43,721 nucleotides of DNA, from NCBI GenBank assembly GCA_030695705.1, contig JAUYPS010000048.1, positions 1-43,721 on the forward strand. The letters run 5' to 3'. Numbering within the stretch: the first letter of the stretch is position 1; each line of letters begins with the position of its first letter. The notes below the pieces were generated by a model that was not told the origin of the DNA, did not search any database, and saw only the letters and a list, made by a program, of their open reading frames with translations. The position numbers and the translations under genes are program-made. The stretch is from a bacterium. Lineage in GTDB: Bacteria > Patescibacteriota > Minisyncoccia > 2-02-FULL-40-12 > IGHO2-12-FULL-4. Shown here in pieces: positions 22,737-30,870 of this stretch.

Positions 22737-22770
22737 TCGGCAATATAGAAATATGTTGCCGGCGTTTTTT
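22737..22770 (+). terminator. Intrinsic terminator after the 21835 gene
   Basis: CGGCAATAT (22738-22746) pairs with ATATGTTGCCG (22751-22761), followed by seven T residues. A perfect DnaA-box sequence, TTATCCACA, begins at 22770. Confidence 0.8.
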
Positions 22771-22786
22771 TATCCACAAAAAAAAT

Positions 22787-22815
22787 TTGTTGATTGTCTT
22801 AATCGAAGATATAAT
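22787..22815 (+). promoter_or_regulatory. Leaderless-type promoter of the PKD protein gene
   Basis: TTGTTG (22787-22792) and TATAAT (22810-22815) are 17 bp apart. The -10 box ends 7 bases before ATG 22823, so transcription should start at or next to the start codon. Confidence 0.75.
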
Positions 22816-22822
22816 AAGACAT

Positions 22823-25800
22823 ATGAAGAAGTTTCTATTTATCTTGGCTGTTTTTATTTTCGCTTTGCCAATTGTGGCGTCCGCAGATTTGAGTGCGGGA
22901 GAAATAATTGAGGTTGATTTTAGTAAACCAGCTGAACCGGCTTGTCTTACTTCTAACTATAAAACGGCCTTCACTAATGACGGCACACCAATTTATTACA
23001 CCTTGTGCGATATCCATGTCGGCCAGTATAATGAGGCATTTAACCAGTGGAGCACTAAACTTATTTACGCCGAAGGGCAACCCTTCCCGACCATCAACTG
23101 GTCGGCCAAGTTGACCATCGTCAGACCCAATACCTCCAATAAGATTACCGGTATCGCCTCTTTCGCCTCGTATCTAGTTTATGCGGATAATTTAAGTATC
23201 GCAGAATGTGACGCTCCGGCTAATGCCGGTCGAAGCATATGCCTTGATGTGGCTCACGCCCCTCTCGGCTCTGCCGACGGCAATTATCAGGATACTTACA
23301 CTCTGACCGGCAACGGCGTTTTGCATATCTTGGACGATCAGGATTTAGTGAATTTTGGTTTTGATATGGGCTTCACTTTTGATAATCCTCCCTCCGCTCC
23401 AACTCAAAACATTTCTCAGAATACCGCTTTCACTGTCAACATTAAGCCGGCGTCGGCCACCCTTTATGTCAATCCTTTGAGTTTATCTTTTAGTAGCGCT
23501 GAAAGTAAATTTAGAGATACGGTGTGGATTCAAAATTTTCAAAAAAACGGCACTGGTTTTACTGTTAATTGTACTGCTGAAAATGTCACGGCCGGTTTTA
23601 CCGGTTTAAAATATCCATGTCCTACTGTGAATATCAAAACCGCTGAAAATTTTTTGATGGAGGTTGACCAGGCGACCGCTCCTCAAACCGGTCAGACTTA
23701 TGAGGCGGATATTGTCATTACGGCCAGTCCGGATTCCGATACGCCCGGCGGAGTTTTGAATTCTCCCCAGACGATTCATGTTTCTTATGTTAGTTCCGCT
23801 ACCCCTCCCCAGACCTGTCCGACTGGTTACACCGGCACCTATCCTAACTGTGTTCCCCCTTCCGGTCCCGGTCCTGCAACCTGCACTAGTAATCCGGTTT
23901 TGACCGTAGATAAGACCTATATTCCTAATATAGGCAAAGATAATGCGGTGACTTTCACCGGCACTTCCAGTCCGACTGGTCAGATCTATTATTGGCATGG
24001 CACTGACCCGGGGAGTAGCACAGATATCTATAATGGTGTGGCCGATGGGACGACTAATTTTAGTAAATTGTATAATGTCAGTACCCAAGGCACCTACACC
24101 AGGTATTTCACTTATACCCAGTCCGATGGCGGGGCCTGCACAAGCAATACAGTAACGGTGACTGCGGCCAAGCCCGGCGGCGGCCCCACCTCCGATATTT
24201 CCTGCAGTGTCAGTCCAAGCTTTGACAGCAGTGTGCCGTATCAATTTAAGCTCTCGGTCAACAATGCAAAATCTGGGTACAACTACAGTTGGTCGGCACC
24301 TTGCAATTGGGTAGCTAATGGGGCGGGTTATCAGACCCTTGATATTGATTGCGGTGGCCAGACGGGCTTATTTAGCGCCACGGTGACCGAAGCGGCCACG
24401 GGCAAAAGCGCCACTTGTCCCAACTTTTGTAGTGGCCCGGATTCGACATACTGCCAATCGGCACCACCACCACCACCGCCCGGTTCTGATTTCCTTAAGG
24501 CGGCCAAGGGCACGATGCAGACATTTACGGACTGTGACGAAGAATACCCGTATAGCTGTTTTTCTTATCAGCAATGGCGCCCAGTAGAACCCTACGCCAG
24601 CACCATTATTTGGCCGGCGCCGCTCACGCTGGAAGATACAGATGGCCGTCGGGCGGTCGGGTTCAAATTTGATGCTGGTTCGTATACCTTTGATGGGGTT
24701 AGACAAAGACAGTTTGATTGTACTGGAGACGGCACTTACGAAAAGACCTTGACGGTAACACAATTTACTTTTCCCGGCGACACGACTAACGCCGGCAGCA
24801 CGACCGATGGCATTTGCAATTATCCCACTGCGGGTACCTATACCGCTCGTGCTCGGGCACTCGATGCTGGTGGTGGAGTGGCGTTATGCGCCACCCCTGG
24901 ATATGTTGAAAAAATTCTCTGCGAAGGTACGGCCACCATCAAGGTCGGTCCGGTCATACCTCCGACGGTTACCCTAACACACAGTGGCACTTTATATTTC
25001 AAAAGCGGTAATCAATATATCCTTGCTTGGGAGGTAACCCATGCCGATTCATGCGTGGCGTCGTCTACACCGGAACATACAAATTGGAAGAATGGACAAT
25101 CTAAATCTACTCTCGGAGGTACACAGAATATTGGCGGTGTTAATACGACCACTATTTTCCATCTTACCTGCACCGGCCCAGGGGGAACAGTCAGAAGTGA
25201 ACCTCCGGCGGAGATACGGGTGGGGAGTGATTACTTTAAATATCCCATGAACTTGACTTTGCCGGATTACTGCGCCTCCGGTCCGGCGGCCACCATTGCC
25301 TGGGAATATAATGTGCCATCTTCTATTTATAACGGTCAGAGCGCTTACGAAGTGGAGATTGATGATAATGCTAATTTTAACAGTCCGGAAATTAAAACCG
25401 GGAAAGTGCTGTCCAGCAATCAATCTTATTCGACTGGAGTCGGTGTCCTACAATACAACAAGACCTATAATTTTCATGTCAGGGTCTGGAACGATTTTAA
25501 TCAGCCGTCCCCTTCCGGGAGTACTTGGAGCGCGCCGACTACTTGGGATACACCCAAGCATGCTTATCCGACGGCCGATTACACCTTTTCTCCGGCCAGT
25601 CCTCAAAGCGGTTCAGCAGTGCAGTTTACCGACCAGACCACTTTCTCCGGCGGTGGAACTCGTGCCTGGGCTTGGAATTTTGGCGACGGCAATACCGCCA
25701 CTCAACAAAACCCCAGTCACGCTTTCACCAACTCTGGCAGTTATACGGTGACCGATACGGCGACCGATGGCGACGGTTACTCCTGTTCTTCGTCAAAGAC

Positions 25801-26446
25801 GGTTACCGTGCAGTCCTCACCTACGGCGAGCAATCCCCAAGCGTCTCAACCAAATTACTGCGCTTCCGGTCCGGCGGCCGCGGTTAGTTGGACATATTCT
25901 GATCCGAGTAATTCTCCCCAGTCGGCCTATCAGGTCCAAATTGACGATCAGTCCTCTTTCAATAGTCCGGAAGTCGACTCTGGGAGAATAACTTCTAGTA
26001 ACAACTCATATTCAAGTGGCCCAGGTATTCTTCAATTTAATACGACCTATGAGGCAAGGGTGAAGGTTTGGAACTCTCAAGGAGCAGAATCCGCTTGGGT
26101 TAAAAGTGGAAGCTTTAAAACTCCCAAACATGCCTACCCTCAACCCGATTTTATCTGGTCTCCTACCAATCCGGCCCAAAACCAAATTGTCCAATTTACA
26201 GACCAAACTATTTTCTTTGACTCGGGAGGGGTTGGCCAAAGAAGCTGGGCGTGGACTTTTGGAGATAGCCCCTCCTCAACTATTCAGAATCCCACTCATA
26301 CGTACGCCGACTCCGGTGTCTATACCGTAAACCTAACGGCTACCGATAAAGACGGCTATACTTGTGATTTTTCTCCGCCTCCAGGTAAAACTATTACCAT
26401 CAAACCGCCTATACCTATCTGGAAAGAAGTTTCTCCGAAGCCATAG
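22823..26446 (+). CDS. Large secreted surface protein with tandem FN3-like and PKD domains
   Basis: ATG 22823 gives 1207 residues. Residues 1-21 are a signal peptide (MKKFLFILAVFIFALPIVAS). Several Ig/PKD-like beta domains with paired cysteines follow. The C-terminal third is a tandem duplication: an FN3-like unit beginning YCASGPAA, with QSAYEVEIDD in copy 1 and QSAYQVQIDD in copy 2, then a PKD domain (about 916-996 and 1106-1182) with WAWNFGDGNTATQQNPSHAF and WAWTFGDSPSSTIQNPTHTY. PKD and FN3 domains mediate contact between surface proteins or cells. In an episymbiotic bacterium such a protein could bind a host, but that is an inference. No sortase motif or C-terminal anchor is visible. The leaderless-type promoter supports the chosen start. 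Confidence 0.85.
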   Translation: MKKFLFILAVFIFALPIVASADLSAGEIIEVDFSKPAEPACLTSNYKTAFTNDGTPIYYTLCDIHVGQYNEAFNQWSTKLIYAEGQPFPTINWSAKLTIVRPNTSNKITGIASFASYLVYADNLSIAECDAPANAGRSICLDVAHAPLGSADGNYQDTYTLTGNGVLHILDDQDLVNFGFDMGFTFDNPPSAPTQNISQNTAFTVNIKPASATLYVNPLSLSFSSAESKFRDTVWIQNFQKNGTGFTVNCTAENVTAGFTGLKYPCPTVNIKTAENFLMEVDQATAPQTGQTYEADIVITASPDSDTPGGVLNSPQTIHVSYVSSATPPQTCPTGYTGTYPNCVPPSGPGPATCTSNPVLTVDKTYIPNIGKDNAVTFTGTSSPTGQIYYWHGTDPGSSTDIYNGVADGTTNFSKLYNVSTQGTYTRYFTYTQSDGGACTSNTVTVTAAKPGGGPTSDISCSVSPSFDSSVPYQFKLSVNNAKSGYNYSWSAPCNWVANGAGYQTLDIDCGGQTGLFSATVTEAATGKSATCPNFCSGPDSTYCQSAPPPPPPGSDFLKAAKGTMQTFTDCDEEYPYSCFSYQQWRPVEPYASTIIWPAPLTLEDTDGRRAVGFKFDAGSYTFDGVRQRQFDCTGDGTYEKTLTVTQFTFPGDTTNAGSTTDGICNYPTAGTYTARARALDAGGGVALCATPGYVEKILCEGTATIKVGPVIPPTVTLTHSGTLYFKSGNQYILAWEVTHADSCVASSTPEHTNWKNGQSKSTLGGTQNIGGVNTTTIFHLTCTGPGGTVRSEPPAEIRVGSDYFKYPMNLTLPDYCASGPAATIAWEYNVPSSIYNGQSAYEVEIDDNANFNSPEIKTGKVLSSNQSYSTGVGVLQYNKTYNFHVRVWNDFNQPSPSGSTWSAPTTWDTPKHAYPTADYTFSPASPQSGSAVQFTDQTTFSGGGTRAWAWNFGDGNTATQQNPSHAFTNSGSYTVTDTATDGDGYSCSSSKTVTVQSSPTASNPQASQPNYCASGPAAAVSWTYSDPSNSPQSAYQVQIDDQSSFNSPEVDSGRITSSNNSYSSGPGILQFNTTYEARVKVWNSQGAESAWVKSGSFKTPKHAYPQPDFIWSPTNPAQNQIVQFTDQTIFFDSGGVGQRSWAWTFGDSPSSTIQNPTHTYADSGVYTVNLTATDKDGYTCDFSPPPGKTITIKPPIPIWKEVSPKP

Positions 26447-26462
26447 CGTTGCAAAGTTCCGT

Positions 26463-26496
26463 CAATTAAAAACCCTGTTAACAGGGTTTTTAATTG
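26463..26496. terminator. Perfect 34 bp palindrome, bidirectional terminator
   Basis: CAATTAAAAACCCTGTT and AACAGGGTTTTTAATTG form a perfect palindrome with T-rich ends in both directions. Its last bases overlap the -35 box of tsaE. Confidence 0.85.
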
Positions 26497-26522
26497 AAAA
26501 TAAAGCGATTTCGAGCTACCAT
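26494..26522 (+). promoter_or_regulatory. tsaE promoter, leaderless type
   Basis: TTGAAA (26494-26499) and TACCAT (26517-26522) are 17 bp apart. The -10 ends 8 bases before the tsaE ATG and there is no Shine-Dalgarno sequence. Confidence 0.65.
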
Positions 26523-26530
26523 TAAGTCAA

Positions 26531-27061
26531 ATGAACGGGAAAGAATTTATCACTCAAAATACCAAAGAAACCCAGAAATTGGGGGGGATTTTGGCTAAAG
26601 AAATCGTTAGCAAACCTTCTTCGGAAAAAGCAGCGGTTATTGGCTTGGAGGGGGAGTTAGGAGCAGGTAAGACCACCTTCATAAAAGGTTTCGCCAAGGC
26701 CTTGGGAATAAAAGAAAAGATCTTAAGCCCCACTTTTGTTTTGATTAAGTCATATAAAATCGGCAAATCAGCCATACATCCACTCGAAAATTCTCGAGCG
26801 ACAAGTCGAGGGTCGAGAGTGGGTGGTATGGCTGATTTGCCGACTAACGAATATAAATTTTTAGTGCACATCGAGGCCTATCGCTTAAAAGACCATCGGG
26901 GTTTGCTTCCTTTAGGAATTAAAGAAATTTTAGCCGATCCGCAAAACATTATTCTGATTGAATGGTCAGACCGGGTTGCAAAAATCCTTCCCAGGAAATA
27001 CATCAAAATACACGTAGATCATATTGAAGAAAATATTAGGAAAATAAGAATACGCACCTAA
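26531..27061 (+). CDS. tsaE: TsaE, tRNA t6A biosynthesis ATPase, with an R1 repeat insert
   Basis: TsaE is the ATPase that works with TsaB and TsaD to make threonylcarbamoyl-A37 in ANN-decoding tRNAs. Walker A GELGAGKT is at 41-48, SPTFVLIKSY follows as the conserved switch region, and HIEAYRL and IILIEWSDRV are the later family motifs. The 176-residue length exceeds the usual 140-150 because residues 78-104 (GKSAIHPLENS ... GGMADLP) are the translation of palindromic repeat R1. The insert falls in the loop between two core strands, so the protein should still fold. No stop or frameshift is introduced. It ends where the R2 repeat begins, just upstream of polA. Confidence 0.93.
   Translation: MNGKEFITQNTKETQKLGGILAKEIVSKPSSEKAAVIGLEGELGAGKTTFIKGFAKALGIKEKILSPTFVLIKSYKIGKSAIHPLENSRATSRGSRVGGMADLPTNEYKFLVHIEAYRLKDHRGLLPLGIKEILADPQNIILIEWSDRVAKILPRKYIKIHVDHIEENIRKIRIRT
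26762..26841. repeat. Palindromic repeat R1, copy inside tsaE
   Basis: This 80 bp palindrome begins GGCAAATCAGCCATACATCC and ends GGTGGTATGGCTGATTTGCC. With the following base it adds 27 codons. It is read in the arbitrary forward orientation, whereas the recG copy is read in the reverse orientation. The 80 bp of this copy and of the recG copy differ by only a few substitutions. Confidence 0.95.
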
Positions 27062-27220
27062 TATTTTTCAAATATGGTTGAGCGGTGCAAATAAACGAAG
27101 GTTTTGGAAATCAAGCCGGTAACAAAAATTGGGTCGGATTCTTAGACGGGGTACCAATTTTTGTCGGCTTGATGACAAAATCGAGTATAATTTGCCCGCG
27201 AAGATATCTTGTAAAATATT
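27060..27220. repeat. Structured repeat family R2, copy B
   Basis: This copy fills the tsaE-polA gap. The core from GAAATCAAGCCGG to GGCTTGATGA matches copy A (4551-4705) almost base for base, including the loop TCTTAGACGGGGTACC. The outer arms differ from copy A but still pair (AATATTTT/AAAATATT, GCGGTGC/GCCCGC, GCAAAT/ATTTGC), which indicates that the hairpin itself is maintained. Confidence 0.85.
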
Positions 27221-27238
27221 AGGTAAGTATTCTTATTT

Positions 27239-29899
27239 ATGAAAAAGTTAATTTTAATCGACGCCAATGCTCTTGTTCACCGGGCTTTCCACGCTTTGCC
27301 TCCGCTTACTTCTCCGGAAGGAATGGTGGTCAATGCCGTTTACGGATTTACCTCGGTTCTAATCAAAGCGATTAAAGACATGAAGCCGGACTATATGGCG
27401 GCGGCCTTTGATTTGGCCGGGCCGACTTTCCGTCATGAGGAGTTTGAGGAGTACAAAGCGCATCGCGAAAAAGCGCCCGATGAACTTTATGCCCAGATTC
27501 CGGTAATTAAAGATATGCTTCGCTCTTTCGGGGTGGAAATATTTGAGCAGGCCGGATTTGAGGCCGACGATTTGATCGGTTCGGTGGCGGAAGAAGCCAA
27601 GAAAGTCAAAGATTTACAGACGGTCATCTTGACGGGGGACTTGGACACTCTTCAGCTGGTGGATGACGAAAAAGTGCTGGTTTTAACTTTGCGCAAAGGA
27701 GTGAGTGACACGGTTTTATACGACGAGAAAGCGGTTAAAGAGCGATACGGCTTAGAACCGTATCAGGTTACTGATTTTAAGGGACTGAAAGGCGATCCAT
27801 CCGACAACATTCCCGGCGTGTCCGGAATCGGAGACAAAACCGCCACGGCTTTGCTTCAAGAATACGAAACTATCGAAAATCTTTACAAAGTTATCCACAC
27901 GCCAGGTTGGACCTTGCAGAAGGGGAAGGGGGTGTTGACGGTTAAATTAGTTGAAAAACTTAAGGAACATCAGGAACAGGCCATTTTCAGTAAACGGCTG
28001 GCGACTATAATTCGGGACGTAAAAATTAATTTTTCCTTGGCGGGAATTGACTGGCAGAACAAGTTCAATCGGGAAGAAATTGTCAGGTTACTGAAGGGTC
28101 TTGGGTTCCACAGTATTTTGCCGCGCTTGAACAATCTTGGCGTCGGTCCGGAACCGGAAGCAGTTGTGCCTGTCCAGATTGGTTTAGAACTGGAAAACAA
28201 AGCAGATCCTAAGTTACCTGTTAAAGCATGCAAAAATGAAAAAGATATTAACGAATTTCTCGATAAATTAAAGCCGGACCAGCCAGTTTATATTTACTAC
28301 AGTGAAAATAACTTCTATTTTTTACAAAGTTATCCACATGCCAGGTTGGACCTGGTAAAGGTGCCGGTTAATTTGATAAAAAATCTCCGGTCATTTTTCG
28401 AAGATGAACAAATACCGAAAAGGGGATATAACTTAAAACCTCTGATTAAAGTACTTCTCGACCACGGCATTCATTTAAAAAATTTGGATTTTGATATTGC
28501 CGTGGCTGCTTATTTGTCGCGGTCTGAAACGCGTGACTATGAGATTGATAAAATTTATTTTACTGAATTTGGCCAGTCGTTATCCGACGGCCCCTTGGCG
28601 ACCATAACCGCTTTGCCCAAATTATATGATGTCTTTTGGGATAAACTTAAGACAAAAAACTTAAATAGGGTTTTTCAGGAAGTTGATCTGCCTTTAGTGC
28701 CGGTGTTGGCTGAAATGGAAAGAAACGGAATTAAAATCGATTTGGATGGCCTAAAGACCCTTTCTCAAAAAGTCGAAAAGGAAGTTATTAAATTAGAGAA
28801 AGAGATTTATAAAATGGCCGGTGAGGAATTTAATATCAGTTCCCCCCAGCAGCTGGGCAAAATATTATTTGATAAACTGCTTTTAAAAACCAAAGTGCGC
28901 AAGACGCTGGGAGGAGCGCGGTCTACTGCTGTCTCTGAACTGGAAAAACTAAGAGACGAACATCCGATTATTGAATTAATTATTCAATATCGCGAATTGC
29001 AGAAACTCAAGACCACTTATATTGAGCCGTTTCCTGTTTTGGTTAATGCCAAGGACCAGCGTCTCCACACCACTTACAATCAGATGGGTACGGTTACCGG
29101 CCGGCTTTCCAGCCAGGATCCGAACCTACAGAATATTCCTATTCGGACTGAGTTGGGCCAGGAATTTCGCCGGACTTTTGTAGCGGAAGACGGTTACGAA
29201 TTAATTTCCTTAGATTATTCCCAACTTGAACTTCGCATTGCCGCTTTTTTATCCGGCGACCAAAAAATGCTTGATGCTTTCAGAAGAGGAGAGGATATTC
29301 ATACCCGCACGGCGGTGGAAATTTTTGAAGTTTCTCCGGAAAAAGTCACCCCCAATATGCGGCGCGAAGCCAAGGCGCTGAACTTTGGCATTTTATACGG
29401 CATGGGGGTTTTGGGATTTGCCCGTTCGGCGGGAGTGGATCGTTTGCGGGCTAGGGAATTTATTACCAAATATTTCAAGGAATTTTCAGGAATGGCCCGC
29501 TATATTGAGCATCTGAAAGAACAAGTCAGGAAAAATGGCTTTGTAGAAACATATTTCGGACGACGAAGGGAGTTGCCGGAAATTAATTCCGGTCTGCCCC
29601 AACTGGTAGCCCAGGCGGAAAGGATGGCTTCCAATGCCCCTATTCAGGGCACGGAGGCGGATATAATGAAACTGGCCATGATTAAGGTTTATGATTACGT
29701 TCATGCCGGTCATTTAGAAAGTGAAGCTCGCATTTTGCTTCAAGTCCACGATGAGCTATTATGTGAGGTGAAAGAGGAGAAAGCTCGGGAATTATCCTTA
29801 AAATTCAAGGAAATCATGGAGAAGGTCTGGGAGGTAGATGTGCCGATTATTGTTGACGTTAAAATAGGTAAAAACTGGGCGGAAATGAAAAAAATATAA
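27239..29899 (+). CDS. polA: DNA polymerase I, with two R3-derived inserts
   Basis: This 886-residue repair and Okazaki-fragment polymerase has the 5'-3' exonuclease domain at about 1-300 (LIDANALVHRAFHALPP, FEADDLIGSVAEEA, GDPSDNIPGVSGIGDKTA). The central 300-490 domain lacks the DxE proofreading motif and is probably inactive, as in Taq. The polymerase domain (about 500-886) has SLDYSQLELRIAAF (motif A), RREAKALNFGILYG (motif B) and LLQVHDELLCEV (motif C). R3 repeats are translated at residues 218-226 (VIHTPGWTL) in the exonuclease helical region and at 364-372 (SYPHARLDL) in the inactive central domain. The two copies use different frames. It overlaps the next gene by one base and is cotranscribed with it and holA. 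Confidence 0.95.
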   Translation: MKKLILIDANALVHRAFHALPPLTSPEGMVVNAVYGFTSVLIKAIKDMKPDYMAAAFDLAGPTFRHEEFEEYKAHREKAPDELYAQIPVIKDMLRSFGVEIFEQAGFEADDLIGSVAEEAKKVKDLQTVILTGDLDTLQLVDDEKVLVLTLRKGVSDTVLYDEKAVKERYGLEPYQVTDFKGLKGDPSDNIPGVSGIGDKTATALLQEYETIENLYKVIHTPGWTLQKGKGVLTVKLVEKLKEHQEQAIFSKRLATIIRDVKINFSLAGIDWQNKFNREEIVRLLKGLGFHSILPRLNNLGVGPEPEAVVPVQIGLELENKADPKLPVKACKNEKDINEFLDKLKPDQPVYIYYSENNFYFLQSYPHARLDLVKVPVNLIKNLRSFFEDEQIPKRGYNLKPLIKVLLDHGIHLKNLDFDIAVAAYLSRSETRDYEIDKIYFTEFGQSLSDGPLATITALPKLYDVFWDKLKTKNLNRVFQEVDLPLVPVLAEMERNGIKIDLDGLKTLSQKVEKEVIKLEKEIYKMAGEEFNISSPQQLGKILFDKLLLKTKVRKTLGGARSTAVSELEKLRDEHPIIELIIQYRELQKLKTTYIEPFPVLVNAKDQRLHTTYNQMGTVTGRLSSQDPNLQNIPIRTELGQEFRRTFVAEDGYELISLDYSQLELRIAAFLSGDQKMLDAFRRGEDIHTRTAVEIFEVSPEKVTPNMRREAKALNFGILYGMGVLGFARSAGVDRLRAREFITKYFKEFSGMARYIEHLKEQVRKNGFVETYFGRRRELPEINSGLPQLVAQAERMASNAPIQGTEADIMKLAMIKVYDYVHAGHLESEARILLQVHDELLCEVKEEKARELSLKFKEIMEKVWEVDVPIIVDVKIGKNWAEMKKI
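27890..27914. repeat. Palindromic repeat R3, half copy in polA
   Basis: GTTATCCACACGCCAGGTTG continues as GACCT. The left arm and centre are intact and the right arm is degraded. It contains a perfect DnaA-box sequence, TTATCCACA (27891-27899). Both polA copies are preceded by TTACAAAG. Confidence 0.85.
28329..28355. repeat. Palindromic repeat R3, second copy in polA
   Basis: GTTATCCACATG is followed by the palindromic centre CCAGGTTGGACCTGG (28341-28355). The right DnaA-like arm is missing. TTATCCACA lies at 28330-28338. The preceding TTACAAAG is shared with the first polA copy. Confidence 0.85.
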
Positions 29900-30870
29900 T
29901 GAGTCATAAAGCAAAAATTTTTATAATTGTTATGGTTGCTATTGTTTTAAGCATGATCGGAATAGTTTTTGGAACAAGAAATAATATTGAAATAGGAGGG
30001 GAATTGGCCGGCATGAGTTTGCCGGAGTCCGATCTATCCGGAGAAAGGTGTCAAAATGCCAAGCGGAGACCGGTAGCGGTCATGCTATCGTCTGATCCGG
30101 AAACCCGGCCTCTGTCGGGAATAGGAGAGGCGGATCTGGTTTTTGAAATGCCGGTGACCGATGGCGGAGTAACCAGAATGATGGCTGTTTTCCAGTGTGA
30201 ATTGCCAAGTGAAATCGGTTCAATCCGTTCAGCGCGGGAAGATTTTATTCCCTGGGTGCAGGGTTTGGGGGCGGTTTATGCGCATTGGGGAGGGGAGAAA
30301 GACGCTTTGAGCAAGCTTAACGGGGGAATTGTTGACAATATCGATGCCATGAAATACGAAGGGACTTATTATTACCGTAAAAATGACGTCCGTCCGCCGC
30401 ACAACGGCTTTACCAGTTTCCAATTGCTTGCCCAGGCCAGTGCCAAGTTGGGATACAACTTAGAAAAATCAGCCACCTCTTACAAGCACGAAAAGGGAAA
30501 AAGTTTAGAAATAACGGACCCCCCAGCTCTTTATGAAGGTAACTTTTCTGTGCAGTGGAGGTATCAGCAGGACAGTAATACTTATCGGCGCTGGCGTGGC
30601 GGGAAAGAGGAAATAGATCACAATACCTCTAAACAAGTTGAGGTCAGCAATGTGGTCTTACTAAAAACAACTTGGTCACCGATTAGCAAGGATTACATTA
30701 ATGTGAAAACAATCGGCTCCGGAGAAGCGGTTATTTATAAAAATGGAGAAGCGGTTAACGGCACTTGGGAAAAAAGAACCGCCACCGACTCCCTGGTTTT
30801 TTACGATTCCACCGGCCAGAAAATTAAATTCACCATCGGCGCTATCTGGATCGAAACCTTGATTAAATGA
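29899..30870 (+). CDS. DUF3048 (YerB-like) membrane-anchored protein
   Basis: This 323-residue protein has one N-terminal transmembrane anchor (about 5-23, IFIIVMVAIVLSMIGIVF) and an extracytoplasmic DUF3048 domain. Typical motifs are RPVAVMLSSDPETRPLSGIGEADLVFE near residue 55 and SEIGSIRSAREDFIPW near 105. The family is widespread in Gram-positive bacteria and Patescibacteria, and its function is not established. The start codon overlaps the polA stop (TAATG) and its stop overlaps the holA start (ATGA), so the three genes are translated from one mRNA. Why an envelope protein lies between two DNA polymerase genes is unknown. Confidence 0.88.
   Translation: MSHKAKIFIIVMVAIVLSMIGIVFGTRNNIEIGGELAGMSLPESDLSGERCQNAKRRPVAVMLSSDPETRPLSGIGEADLVFEMPVTDGGVTRMMAVFQCELPSEIGSIRSAREDFIPWVQGLGAVYAHWGGEKDALSKLNGGIVDNIDAMKYEGTYYYRKNDVRPPHNGFTSFQLLAQASAKLGYNLEKSATSYKHEKGKSLEITDPPALYEGNFSVQWRYQQDSNTYRRWRGGKEEIDHNTSKQVEVSNVVLLKTTWSPISKDYINVKTIGSGEAVIYKNGEAVNGTWEKRTATDSLVFYDSTGQKIKFTIGAIWIETLIK

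Noticed and set aside
23606..24244. Minus-strand 212-codon frame inside the PKD protein gene
   Set aside because: It is an antisense shadow of a repetitive, low-stop coding region with no ribosome-binding site or recognisable protein.
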